Source: JBOGWA01 sp050693155 | GTDB lineage: Bacteria > Actinomycetota > UBA4738 > CALAEC01 | Reading direction: 5' to 3' | Length of the DNA: 64,000 nt | Assembly (NCBI GenBank): GCA_050693155.1 | Contig: JBOGWA010000128.1 | Coordinates: 1 to 64,000, forward strand | Shown here: one piece after another, positions 16,823-24,811 of the stretch | Layout of the letters: each line of letters opens with the position of its first letter | Numbering within the stretch: position 1 is the first letter of the stretch | The notes under the pieces: generated by a model | What the model was told of the DNA's origin: nothing | Database searches by the model: none | Seen by the model: only the letters and a program-made list of their open reading frames with translations | Position numbers and translations under genes: made by a program

Positions 16823-18802
16823 GTGGCTCTTGACCACCCCTGGATCTTTCGCACCTACGCGGGGTTCGGCACCGCGCGACAGTCGAACGAGCGTTTCAAG
16901 GCGAACCTCGACAAGGGGCAGACCGGACTTTCAGTCGCTTTCGACCTGCCGACCCAGTGCGGATACGACTGCGACCACCCGATGGCGACGGGAGAGGTCG
17001 GTAGGGTCGGCGTCCCCATTGCGCATCTCGGGGACATGCGCACGCTCTTCGATGGGATCCCCCTCTCCGAGATGAACACGTCGATGACGATCAACGCGAC
17101 GGCGGTGTGGCTCCTCGCGAACTACGTCGCTGTGGCCGACGAACAGGGGGCGACTCGCGGGGACCTCCAAGGAACGACACAGAACGACATCCTCAAGGAG
17201 TACCTATCCCGGGGAACCTACGTCTTTCCGCCCGAGCCTTCAATGCGCCTCACGACCGACCTGATCACGTGGACGTTCCACGAGGTCCCGAAGTGGAACC
17301 CGATCAACGTCTGCTCGTACCACCTGCAAGAAGCGGGGGCGGATCCCGTGCTCGAGGTGGCCTTCACTCTGGCGAATGCCGTCGCGGTGCTCGATGGCGT
17401 GCGCGCGTCGGGGAAAGTCTCGGAAAGCGAGTTCCCTCGGTTGGTCGGTCGGATCTCGTTCTTCTGCAACGCGGGAATCCGGTTCCTCGAGGAGATGTGC
17501 AAGATGCGAGCCTTCGTCCGCCTGTGGGAGCGGATCACGTCGGAACGCTACGGCGTGGGGGACCCGAAGTATCGGCGCTTCCGCTACGGGGTCCAGGTCA
17601 ACTCCCTCGGGCTGAGCGCGGTCCAGCCTGAGAACAACGTTTACCGAATCCTCCTGGAGATGCTCGCGGTCACGCTCTCGAAGGACGCTCGAGCCAGAGC
17701 CGTGCAGCTGCCGGCATGGAACGAAGCGCTCGGGCTGCCCCGCGCCTGGGATCAGCAATGGTCGTTGCGGGCGCAGCAGATCCTGGCCTACGAGACGGAT
17801 CTCCTCGATCACGATGACGTCTTCGAGGGCTCCACCGTGGTTCAGACGAGAACGGCGGAAATCACCGACGCGTCGTGGGAGGAGCTGGGGCGCGTGCTCG
17901 ATGCCGGTGGTTCCGTCGAGGCCTTGGAATACATGAAAGAACGCCTCGTGGCCACGCACGCCGAGCGGATCCGGGAGATCGAATCGGGAGCGCGGACCGT
18001 CGTCGGCGTGAATCGATACAGGGAAACGGAACCGTCGCATCTCACCGAGGATCTCGGTGAGGGCTTCGCCTTCCACCAGGTCGATCCCGAGGCGGAGAAG
18101 GAGCAGCTGGAGCACCTGGAGCGGTGGCGGGCCGAGCGTAACGAACCCGCGACGAATGCAGCGCTGGATGCTCTGCGTCGTGCCGCAGAGAGCGACGAGA
18201 ATCTCGTTCCGGTTTCGATCGAGGCCGTCAAGGCAGGCGTGACTACCGGAGAGTGGGCGGACGCGCTTCGCGAGGCGTTCGGCGAGTACCGGGCGCCGAC
18301 GGGTGTCTCGGCGCTCGCTTCCGCGCGTGCGAAGCCGGAAGCGCTCGTGGATGCGCGACGGCGCGTCGAGGAAGCGGCGGTTCGGGTCGGTGCGAAACGG
18401 CTGAGGATGCTCGTGGCGAAACCGGGCCTGGACGGACATTCGAACGCGGCCGAGCAGATCGCCGTGAGGGCCCGAGATGTCGGCTTCGAGGTCGTGTACC
18501 AGGGAATCCGGCTCACGCCCGAGCAGATCGCGCGTGCCGCCGCTGAGGAAGACGTGCACGTGATTGGCCTTTCGGTGCTCTCAGGAGCTCACAACTTGCT
18601 CGTTCCTGAAGTTCTCTCACGACTCCGGGACCACGGCGTGGACCCGGACCGCGTCCCGGTCGTCGTCGGCGGCGTGATCTCGGATGAGGACGCGGAGAAG
18701 CTGCTGGAGCTCGGCGCCGCCCGCGTCTACACGCCCCGGGACTACGACCTCACCGCGATGATGGGCGAGATCGCCGACCTGATCGGATCCGGGAAAGGCT
18801 GA
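16823..18802 (+). CDS. ecm: Ethylmalonyl-CoA mutase-type adenosylcobalamin-dependent mutase
   Basis: The 659-residue single-chain mutase carries the catalytic barrel and a C-terminal cobalamin domain. The barrel entrance FRTYAGFGTARQSN, KGQTGLSVAFDLPTQCGYD and HLGDMRTLFDGIPLSEMNTS match the ethylmalonyl-CoA mutase/MeaA group; classical methylmalonyl-CoA mutases read differently there. It would convert (2R)-ethylmalonyl-CoA to methylsuccinyl-CoA after Ccr (42361-43608). In the cobalamin domain the lower-ligand motif reads D-G-H-S-N-A, with Ala for the usual Gly (codon 18446-18448). The start is GTG 16823 on ribosome-site evidence. The 3-hydroxybutyryl-CoA dehydrogenase gene is 0.9 kb downstream on the same strand. 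Confidence 0.88.
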   Translation: MALDHPWIFRTYAGFGTARQSNERFKANLDKGQTGLSVAFDLPTQCGYDCDHPMATGEVGRVGVPIAHLGDMRTLFDGIPLSEMNTSMTINATAVWLLANYVAVADEQGATRGDLQGTTQNDILKEYLSRGTYVFPPEPSMRLTTDLITWTFHEVPKWNPINVCSYHLQEAGADPVLEVAFTLANAVAVLDGVRASGKVSESEFPRLVGRISFFCNAGIRFLEEMCKMRAFVRLWERITSERYGVGDPKYRRFRYGVQVNSLGLSAVQPENNVYRILLEMLAVTLSKDARARAVQLPAWNEALGLPRAWDQQWSLRAQQILAYETDLLDHDDVFEGSTVVQTRTAEITDASWEELGRVLDAGGSVEALEYMKERLVATHAERIREIESGARTVVGVNRYRETEPSHLTEDLGEGFAFHQVDPEAEKEQLEHLERWRAERNEPATNAALDALRRAAESDENLVPVSIEAVKAGVTTGEWADALREAFGEYRAPTGVSALASARAKPEALVDARRRVEEAAVRVGAKRLRMLVAKPGLDGHSNAAEQIAVRARDVGFEVVYQGIRLTPEQIARAAAEEDVHVIGLSVLSGAHNLLVPEVLSRLRDHGVDPDRVPVVVGGVISDEDAEKLLELGAARVYTPRDYDLTAMMGEIADLIGSGKG

Positions 18803-18836
18803 ACGAATACGACGCGTTTTCGATCGCCGGCAGGAA

Positions 18837-18842
18837 TAGCCT
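18837..18842 (+). promoter_or_regulatory. Candidate -10 box TAGCCT before secreted unknown protein
   Basis: TAGCCT lies 28 bases before the ATG at 18871, in a short AT-richer gap. The upstream GCGTTTTC has no clear -35 match. Support is positional only. Confidence 0.25.
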
Positions 18843-18870
18843 GAGAAACAACGAAGTTACCCGCAGCCTC

Positions 18871-19581
18871 ATGAGAAAGCTCGCGCCCGCGCTCCTCGTG
18901 GCAGTTACCCTCATACCTGCTCTCCCAGCCAACGCCGCGAAGCCGCTCGAGGTCATGACGGACGCGGCCGGTGACTCCGGAACCGCCGGAACCCCTGCGG
19001 GCGAGGTCGGCATCCCGGGAGTCGACGAGGGGGGCTTCGACCTGGTAAGCGCGACGATCACGAAAGCGGGCAAGAACCTCGAGTTCACCGTGGTTCATTC
19101 CGTCATGCCACCGTTCGGATCGATGCCCGAGGCGTTTCGGTTCATCTGGGCCTTCATGGTCGACGGCAACGAGTATCGGATCATCGCGAAGAACGTCGAC
19201 GTCGGGAAGCCGGATCTAGCCGCGATGACCGGGAACGAGCGCATCGGCCAGATCGACACCGACGGGCACTTCCGGCTCGAGGGAGCGTGCGTCGCCGAGG
19301 ATGCGGTCGTGACTCAGTTCGTCAACTGCCCGCCGCTCGCGTACCCGGAAGGGACGTTCGATCCCGCGGGCGCCTCGTTCACGGTAACGATTCCGCTGAG
19401 CGCCGTGAAGGCGAAGACCGGCTCCGTGATCGAGGGGAGCACCGGGGAGGGAGCGGGGATCTGCGGTACGGCGGGCGGTTTCCACCTCTGCTGGAGTACC
19501 CACATCGCGGAACGCTCGAGCACCGCGACCCTCATCGACATCGCTACACAAACGAAGGCCTACAAGGTCCCGAAGAAGTAG
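18871..19581 (+). CDS. Secreted protein of unknown function
   Basis: The 236-residue protein has a classical signal peptide (MRKLAPALLVAVTLIPALPANA). The mature part is rich in beta strands and glycine, starting with VMTDAAGDSGTAG and containing two cysteines near CVAEDAVVTQFVNC and two more near the C-terminus (GICGTAGGFHLC), which could form disulfides. I recognise no catalytic motif. The pattern suggests a small extracellular beta-sandwich. It lies between the mutase and the 3-hydroxybutyryl-CoA dehydrogenase but has its own candidate -10 box. Confidence 0.8.
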   Translation: MRKLAPALLVAVTLIPALPANAAKPLEVMTDAAGDSGTAGTPAGEVGIPGVDEGGFDLVSATITKAGKNLEFTVVHSVMPPFGSMPEAFRFIWAFMVDGNEYRIIAKNVDVGKPDLAAMTGNERIGQIDTDGHFRLEGACVAEDAVVTQFVNCPPLAYPEGTFDPAGASFTVTIPLSAVKAKTGSVIEGSTGEGAGICGTAGGFHLCWSTHIAERSSTATLIDIATQTKAYKVPKK

Positions 19582-19603
19582 CGGGCTTCCCGGTCGCAGG
19601 GGT

Positions 19604-19677
19604 CCGGGGGCTCAAGAAGCGGAGCCAGGCAGTAGCGGCTGGCGGTTCTCGGAGGAAAGCGGAGCGTTAGCCCCCGG
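19604..19677. other. Long inverted repeat in a 133-base gap, possible structured RNA or terminator
   Basis: CCGGGGGCT (19604-19612) pairs perfectly with AGCCCCCGG (19669-19677). The enclosed 56 bases contain a direct repeat AAGCGGAGC (19616-19624 and 19657-19665) and a smaller AGCC/GGCT pairing. There is no U-run, so a standard Rho-independent terminator is not evident. It could end the secreted-protein message or form a leader structure before the dehydrogenase gene. Confidence 0.3.
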
Positions 19678-19682
19678 TCGGA

Positions 19683-19708
19683 TAGGCTGAGCCTCCCACG
19701 CACAGGAG
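19683..19708 (+). promoter_or_regulatory. Candidate -10 box and strong ribosome site for 3-hydroxybutyryl-CoA dehydrogenase
   Basis: TAGGCT (19683-19688) overlaps a small inverted repeat AGGCTGAGCCT (19684-19694). An AGGAGGA ribosome site follows, a few bases before the ATG at 19715. Position and spacing are normal for a TAnnnT promoter; no -35 box is visible. Confidence 0.3.
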
Positions 19709-19714
19709 GACGCA

Positions 19715-20575
19715 ATGAAGCCTGAGGACGTCAAGAAGGTTTCCGTGATCGGCTGCGGCATCATGGGTTCCGGGATCGTCGAGGTCTGCGCGAAAGCCGG
19801 GACCGAGGTGACGTTCGTTGAGAGAGACGACGCGAGGCGTGACCGCGGTCAGGGCTCGATCGAAAAGTCGCTCGCGAAGGCGGTCGAGCGCGAGAAGATC
19901 ACGGCCGAGGAACGGGATCAGGTACTTGGACGGATCAGCGGCAGCCTCGATCTCGACGCGGCGGCTGACGCCGATCTCGTCATCGAGGCCGTGACCGAAG
20001 ATCTGGAGACCAAGCTCGACGTCTTCCGGACGCTCGACAAGATCACGCGCGACGAGATCGTCCTCGCGACCAACACGTCGTCGCTTCCCGTGATTCAGAT
20101 GGCGTCCGCGACGATCCGCCCGGACAAGGTGTTGGGGATGCACTTCTTCAATCCGGCACAGATCATGGGGCTGCTCGAGCTGGTTCGTGCGCTCACGACA
20201 TCGGACGAGACTCTCGAGTTCGCGACGGGGTTCGGCGAGCGCCTCGGGAAGACCACGGTCGTCGCCAAGGACCGTGCGGGGTTCATCGTGAACTACCTGC
20301 TCACGACCTATTTGAACGCCGCCGTGCGGATGTACGAGGAAGGGTTCGCCACGAAGGAGGACATCGATACGGCGGTGAAGCTCGGACTCGGACATCCGAT
20401 GGGACCGCTCGAGCTCTTGGACCTCATCGGCCTGGACACGATGGCGTCGGTCGCCGAGGTGCTCTACGAGGAGTTCAGGGATCCCGACTTCGCCGCGTCG
20501 CCGCTGGCCCGGCGAATGGTGCAGGCCGGCTACCTGGGAAGGAAGACCGGCAAGGGCTTCTACGACTACTCGTAG
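19715..20575 (+). CDS. hbd: 3-hydroxybutyryl-CoA dehydrogenase
   Basis: The 286-residue protein has the N-terminal NAD(P)-binding Rossmann motif VIGCGIMGSG, the catalytic-dyad region GMHFFNPAQIMGLLELV (His) and TVVAKDRAGFIVNYLL, and the C-terminal dimerisation domain (GHPMGPLELLDLIGLD). It reduces acetoacetyl-CoA or oxidises 3-hydroxybutyryl-CoA. With acetyl-CoA acetyltransferase (53722), Ccr and the mutase it supplies early steps of the ethylmalonyl-CoA route. A strong AGGAGGA ribosome site precedes the ATG. Confidence 0.93.
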   Translation: MKPEDVKKVSVIGCGIMGSGIVEVCAKAGTEVTFVERDDARRDRGQGSIEKSLAKAVEREKITAEERDQVLGRISGSLDLDAAADADLVIEAVTEDLETKLDVFRTLDKITRDEIVLATNTSSLPVIQMASATIRPDKVLGMHFFNPAQIMGLLELVRALTTSDETLEFATGFGERLGKTTVVAKDRAGFIVNYLLTTYLNAAVRMYEEGFATKEDIDTAVKLGLGHPMGPLELLDLIGLDTMASVAEVLYEEFRDPDFAASPLARRMVQAGYLGRKTGKGFYDYS

Positions 20576-20594
20576 GACGGATTCCGGCAAGGCC

Positions 20595-21440
20595 GTGCCG
20601 AAGGCGATCGATCTGCACGTCCACCTCCCGACAGAGGAATGGCTCGAGGGCGCCATCGGCCCACACCTGGAGGCGACCGAGGCGTACTTCCGGGCCCGGC
20701 CCGAGCGGAAGTCGCTCGACGAGATCGCTGAGGAGTATCGGGAGCGCGACATCCTCGGCGTCGTCCTCGATTGGGACGACGAGTCGGTCACCGGGCGGGG
20801 CTGGCTCGGAAACGAATTTCTCTCCTCGTTGGCGCAGCGGTATCCGGGCGTCCTGATGGGGTTCGGGTCGGTCGACCCGTACGCCTCCGACGCCCTCGAC
20901 GAGATGGCGCGAGCCGCCGATCTCGGATTGAAGGGACTGAAGTTCCATCCGACAATGCAGGCGTTCGAGCCCGGCGACGAACGCTTCTATCCGCTCTGGG
21001 AGCGGGCCCAGGACCTCGGCCTGGCGCTCCTGTTCCACACCGGCACCTGCGGGATCGCCGCCGGCACCCCCGGGGCCGGGGGGACGAAGATCCGCTACTC
21101 GCACCCGGGATTCCTCGATGCCGTCGGGGCCGACTTCCCCGGCGTCACGTGGATCGCCGCGCACTTCGGGTGGCCGTGGTTCCTCGAGTGCCTCGCGATC
21201 GCGCTCCACAAGGCGAACGTGTGGATCGAGCTGTCGGGCTGGGCCCCTAAATATCTGCCGCCGGAAGTCGTCCGCGAAGCGGGGAAGCGATTGAACGAGC
21301 GGACCGTATTCGGGAGCGACTATCCGTTCATCTCGCTCGACCGCTGGTTCGAGGAAGCGGCGGACCTGCCGTGGGACGAGGAAGCGAGGGCGAACATCCT
21401 TTGGAAGAACGCCGCCCGACTGCTCGGCCTCGACGGCTAG
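20595..21440 (+). CDS. Amidohydrolase-family metal-dependent hydrolase (amidohydrolase 2/ACMSD-like)
   Basis: The 281-residue TIM-barrel protein starts with the H-x-H motif IDLHVHLP. Further metal or acid residues are in KFHPTMQAF, FHTGTCG, AAHFGWPW and FGSDYPF (aspartate). This fits the subgroup with decarboxylases and hydrolases such as 2-amino-3-carboxymuconate semialdehyde decarboxylase; the reaction cannot be assigned. It starts at GTG 20595, 19 bases after the dehydrogenase gene, so co-transcription is likely. Confidence 0.86.
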   Translation: MPKAIDLHVHLPTEEWLEGAIGPHLEATEAYFRARPERKSLDEIAEEYRERDILGVVLDWDDESVTGRGWLGNEFLSSLAQRYPGVLMGFGSVDPYASDALDEMARAADLGLKGLKFHPTMQAFEPGDERFYPLWERAQDLGLALLFHTGTCGIAAGTPGAGGTKIRYSHPGFLDAVGADFPGVTWIAAHFGWPWFLECLAIALHKANVWIELSGWAPKYLPPEVVREAGKRLNERTVFGSDYPFISLDRWFEEAADLPWDEEARANILWKNAARLLGLDG

Positions 21441-21443
21441 CGG

Positions 21444-22172
21444 CTAGTCGCGAATCTCGAAGCGAACCTCGACCCGGACCGTGATCTCCTGGGTTCCGGT
21501 CTCGATCCGCGGTGCCAGCGAGGCAAACGCTTTGGCCGTGTCGGCATTGAGGGTGGCGGGCAGTCGCAGCGCTGCTCCGCCCCCGAAGCCTGAGATCTCC
21601 CGAATGGAGAACGGAGACCCCAGCTTCACCCCTGCAGTGTCGGCCAGCTCTTCGCCTCGCCGGATCGCGTCCTCAACTGCCCGCATCCGTGCTTGCTCCC
21701 TCGCAGCTTCCTCATCGGAAACCTCGAGGGACATCCTCTCGACCCGCGCGTCGTCTCCCGCTGCGGCGACGGCGGCAGCAACGACCTCCCCGGCCTTCGT
21801 CAGATCCCCGATGGTGACGCGGAACATCTCGGTTCCCGCGAAGCCGATGATCGTCCCTCGATCGTCGAACTGTGGATTTACGTCGAGCCTGGTCGTGCGG
21901 ATGTCCCGCTCCGGAACGCCGTTCGCGACGATCGCCTGAAGCATCGCTCTCGCTCCACGGCTCACGGCATCCAGGGCTTCGGTCGCCGAGGCTGCCTCCG
22001 AGACGACTCCCATCGAAACCACCAACGTGTCGGGCCTGACCTCCACGCGACCGACTCCAGTGACGACGAGGCCGCTGGCGTCCCGCCCGGCCGCTGGTGT
22101 CTCGACGGTCGTTCGGCTGCATGCCCCCAATGCCAATGCGAGAATCAGCAACCCCGCGAGTCGTTTCGACAT
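21444..22172 (-). CDS. SIMPL-domain (DUF541) lipoprotein
   Basis: The 242-residue protein has a lipoprotein signal with lipobox LALGAC and a SIMPL domain: GVGRVEVRPDTLVVSMGV, an Ala/Glu-rich helix, then RTTRLDVNPQFDDRGTIIGF and the C-terminal ITVRVEVRFEI. The domain forms oligomeric surface assemblies in related proteins; a biochemical role is not established. An AAGGAGG ribosome site precedes the ATG. The 3' end is three bases from the convergent amidohydrolase gene. Confidence 0.88.
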   Translation of the reverse strand: MSKRLAGLLILALALGACSRTTVETPAAGRDASGLVVTGVGRVEVRPDTLVVSMGVVSEAASATEALDAVSRGARAMLQAIVANGVPERDIRTTRLDVNPQFDDRGTIIGFAGTEMFRVTIGDLTKAGEVVAAAVAAAGDDARVERMSLEVSDEEAAREQARMRAVEDAIRRGEELADTAGVKLGSPFSIREISGFGGGAALRLPATLNADTAKAFASLAPRIETGTQEITVRVEVRFEIRD

Positions 22173-22212
22173 AGCTTGCCTCCTTGAGGGGCGTCGGAAC
22201 CCTCTCTCTATC

Positions 22213-22283
22213 CGACGTTCGGACGTCGTGTTCGGCTTAGGTGACGAGGAATCCTGCGGGACGAGGACTTCTAGAGGACTTCT
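22213..22283. repeat. Inverted and tandem repeats upstream of the SIMPL gene
   Basis: The 123-base gap holds CGACGT-TCGG-ACGTCG (22213-22228) and a tandem repeat of GAGGACTTCT (22263-22272 and 22274-22283, 11-base period). Read on the minus strand they precede the SIMPL start and could be operator sites. On the minus strand a GGATAGAG stretch just downstream of the inverted repeat could include a -10 box, but this is weak. Confidence 0.3.
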
Positions 22284-22295
22284 GACCGGTTTGCC

Positions 22296-22745
22296 CTAGA
22301 AAGCGCCGGGGGCTTCCATGACGATGAAGGTCGCGCTCGCGCGGGCCAGAAGTCGGTCGGTCTCGTCGTAGACCTCGGCTTCCCCGTAGCCCATGCGACG
22401 GCCGAGGTGAACGGCTCGGCCGCGAGCGACGAGACGGTTTCCCTCTCCTTTGGACAGGAAGTGAACGTTCAGCTGCGCGGTTCGGTGCGAAAACCCGGGC
22501 CGGAGCTTCGAGCGGAGCGCGAGACCGATCGCGGTGTCGGCGACCGCCGAGATGATGCCCCCGTGGACGATCCGCTGGGGATTGAAATGGCGATCCTCGT
22601 CGAGTTCCATGACGATCTCCGCCTCCCCGCCTCCGACGGACGTGAGCTCCATCCCCGACCACCGGTGAAACGGCGAGCCCTTGACGCGCTCGCGAAGCTG
22701 CTCGAGATGGCGCTCGTCCAGCTCCTCGGTCACGTCGTCGCTCAT
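22296..22745 (-). CDS. PaaI-family hot-dog thioesterase
   Basis: The 149-residue single hot-dog domain protein has FNPQRIVHGGIISAVADTAIGLAL, the HGG-x-D/E signature of the PaaI group, with catalytic Asp in the following helix. It hydrolyses acyl- or aroyl-CoA in this family. An AAGGAG ribosome site lies upstream of the ATG. It is downstream of the aminotransferase and glycosyltransferase genes by 27 bases, but a functional link is unclear. Confidence 0.88.
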   Translation of the reverse strand: MSDDVTEELDERHLEQLRERVKGSPFHRWSGMELTSVGGGEAEIVMELDEDRHFNPQRIVHGGIISAVADTAIGLALRSKLRPGFSHRTAQLNVHFLSKGEGNRLVARGRAVHLGRRMGYGEAEVYDETDRLLARASATFIVMEAPGAF

Positions 22746-22772
22746 CGCGGCTCCTTGTCTCTTCCCCAGAAT

Positions 22773-23882
22773 CTACGCCGGCGCGCTGCCCAGGGCCTTC
22801 AGCGCCGTTTGGACGTCGTCCTCGTTGTTGAAGGCGTGAAAGCCCAGCCTCAGGAAACCGCCGCGCACGGCGGCGCGCACCTGGTGCTCGTTCAGCCGCT
22901 CCTGTAGCCCCTCGGGCTCCGAAACGGTGACACCGACGATGTGGCTCGGCTCCTCCTCCGGCACGACCCGGAATCCTTGCTCCTGCGCGCCCTCGCGGAA
23001 GGTGGCCGCCAGGTCGAGGCAGCGGGTTTCGACCTCCTGGGGATCCAGCTCACGGAGGAGATCGAGCGCAGCCCGGGCCCCCGGCCACGCGAACCACACC
23101 AGCGACACGTCAAGCTTGCGGGCGGCCTTCGGGTATTCGAGCGGCCCGCCGTAATAGTCGGCGTACGGATCTTCGGGCGTCTTCCAATTGGGGCCGAGGG
23201 GCCGCAGCTCGTCGATGCGGTCGGGCCGAACGTAGAGCCACGCGGCGCCGCGCGGTCCGAGAAGCCACTTGTAGCCGTGCGTCGTCGCATAGTCCACGCC
23301 TGAGGTTGTCGCATCGAACCGAAGGGCGCCCAGGGACTGGCAGACATCCACGAAAACCCGAGTGCCGTGGTCTCGAGCCGCGTCGACGAGCAGGGGGAGG
23401 TCAACGCGGAAACCGTTCGATGATTGGACCAGACTGACGGCGATGAGGACGGTGTCGTCGTCGATCTCCCGAGCGAGGGTCTCCGTTGGGACGATGCCGT
23501 CGTCGTTCGCCGGCACATCGACGACGTCGAATCCTCGGTCTCGGAGCGCGATCCAGGGGAAGTAGTTGCTTCGAAACTCGTTGCCGCCGACGACGACCCG
23601 GCCCCGCGGAAGCGACATCGCGACCGTGGCAGCGGCGAAGGAGACGGACGAGACGAGCGCGATCGATTCCGGTGAGCCGTGGATGAGCTCGGCGAAGAGC
23701 GGCCGGGTCTCGTAGGCCTCTGCCTCCCACGCCCGCCAGCTGAAGTCGCCCGTTTCCCACTCTCGCTCCACGCGCCGGAGGGCCTCGATCACCGGCCGCG
23801 CGGCGGGTGGAGCGGTCGGGGTGTTCAACCAGACATGGCGTTCGAGCGCCGGGAAGAGCGAACGGAACTCGGCCAGGTTCAT
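22773..23882 (-). CDS. Class V-fold PLP-dependent aminotransferase or cysteine desulfurase-like enzyme
   Basis: The 369-residue protein reads as a fold-type I PLP enzyme of the class V group: substrate entry WLNTPTAPPAARPVIEAL, cofactor aspartate and stacking region VFVDVCQSLGALRFD, and Schiff-base lysine in HGYKWLLGPRG. Kynureninase-like and isopenicillin-epimerase-like enzymes share this pattern; the substrate is not clear. Start ATG 23882 overlaps the glycosyltransferase stop (ATGA). A much longer upstream frame in this register is only antisense shadow. Confidence 0.85.
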   Translation of the reverse strand: MNLAEFRSLFPALERHVWLNTPTAPPAARPVIEALRRVEREWETGDFSWRAWEAEAYETRPLFAELIHGSPESIALVSSVSFAAATVAMSLPRGRVVVGGNEFRSNYFPWIALRDRGFDVVDVPANDDGIVPTETLAREIDDDTVLIAVSLVQSSNGFRVDLPLLVDAARDHGTRVFVDVCQSLGALRFDATTSGVDYATTHGYKWLLGPRGAAWLYVRPDRIDELRPLGPNWKTPEDPYADYYGGPLEYPKAARKLDVSLVWFAWPGARAALDLLRELDPQEVETRCLDLAATFREGAQEQGFRVVPEEEPSHIVGVTVSEPEGLQERLNEHQVRAAVRGGFLRLGFHAFNNEDDVQTALKALGSAPA

Positions 23883-24799
23883 GCTCGTCGTCGCCCGGCG
23901 AGCCGCCCGCTCACATAGCCGGCCATCTTCGCGACGTCGATGAGCGCCATGAGCGCCGGTACGGCCGCGACGGTGGCGGTCCGTTCGACCGGGCCGGGTA
24001 GGAGTCGCATCGCCCGGCGAATCCGCCGCGATGCGTACCAGGCGGCCGCGAGGCCGAAGGCTCCCAGCGCCGGCCGGCTCCGCACGGCGAGCGCCGCAAC
24101 GAGAGCTCCGTACGCGCCGAAGCGAATCGCGTGCCGCTCCTGATACAGACCCGCGTAGCCGTCGCCCCACGCGTAGCCCGAGTACTGGCGCCAAAGGCCG
24201 GGAAGCGTTCCCCGCATTCGCCAGTACGCCACGGCTTCTGGCACGAACCGGAGATCCAGCGCGAGCTCGCGGAGCCGGTGGTTGAGCCACATGTCCTCAC
24301 CGATCGGGAGCCATTCCGGATAGCCGCCGACGAGCTCGAGCGTCTCGCGACGGAAGGCGATCGAGCGCGACGAGGGCATGTAGCGGTCGGGATCGACTTC
24401 CTCAGCCTCCGGAAGGCCGATCGCGGCCGAGCAGGCCTCGAAGAACCCCCTCGCGATGGGGCGCGTGAACCCCATCGCGGCGTCGGCGCCGTCCTCCAAG
24501 GCCTTGGTGAGGGACTGGAGCCAGACGGGGGAGAGCACGCAGTCGCCGTCGGAGAGCGCGATGAGATCGTGCGTGGCGGCGCGAATGCCGACGTTGCGCC
24601 CTCGGGAGATCCCCGCCCCGGGCTCGTCGAGCAACGTCACATCGGGCGCGGCGCGGAGCGCCTCGAGCGTCCCGTCGGAGGACCCTCCATCGACGATGAC
24701 GATCTCCTCGGGCGGCCGCGTTTGCGCCCGGACGGAGGTGAGAAACTCGCCGATGTCCGCGGCGGCGTCCTTGACCGTCGTGACGAGCGAGACTTTCAA
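23879..24799 (-). CDS. Family 2 glycosyltransferase, membrane associated
   Basis: The 306-residue protein has the GT-A start VSLVTTVKDAAADIGEFL, DGGSSDGTLEAL, the DxD-like LSDGDCVL and the GEDMWLNHRL region carrying the catalytic aspartate (ED). After residue 215 there are hydrophobic stretches (FGAYGALVAALAV, ALGAFGLAAAWYA, TVAAVPALMALIDVA) that should anchor it to the membrane. It follows a family 4 glycosyltransferase by 12 bases; both probably add sugars to a surface polymer. Confidence 0.88.
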   Translation of the reverse strand: MKVSLVTTVKDAAADIGEFLTSVRAQTRPPEEIVIVDGGSSDGTLEALRAAPDVTLLDEPGAGISRGRNVGIRAATHDLIALSDGDCVLSPVWLQSLTKALEDGADAAMGFTRPIARGFFEACSAAIGLPEAEEVDPDRYMPSSRSIAFRRETLELVGGYPEWLPIGEDMWLNHRLRELALDLRFVPEAVAYWRMRGTLPGLWRQYSGYAWGDGYAGLYQERHAIRFGAYGALVAALAVRSRPALGAFGLAAAWYASRRIRRAMRLLPGPVERTATVAAVPALMALIDVAKMAGYVSGRLAGRRRA

Positions 24800-24811
24800 C
24801 GGACCTTGAGT

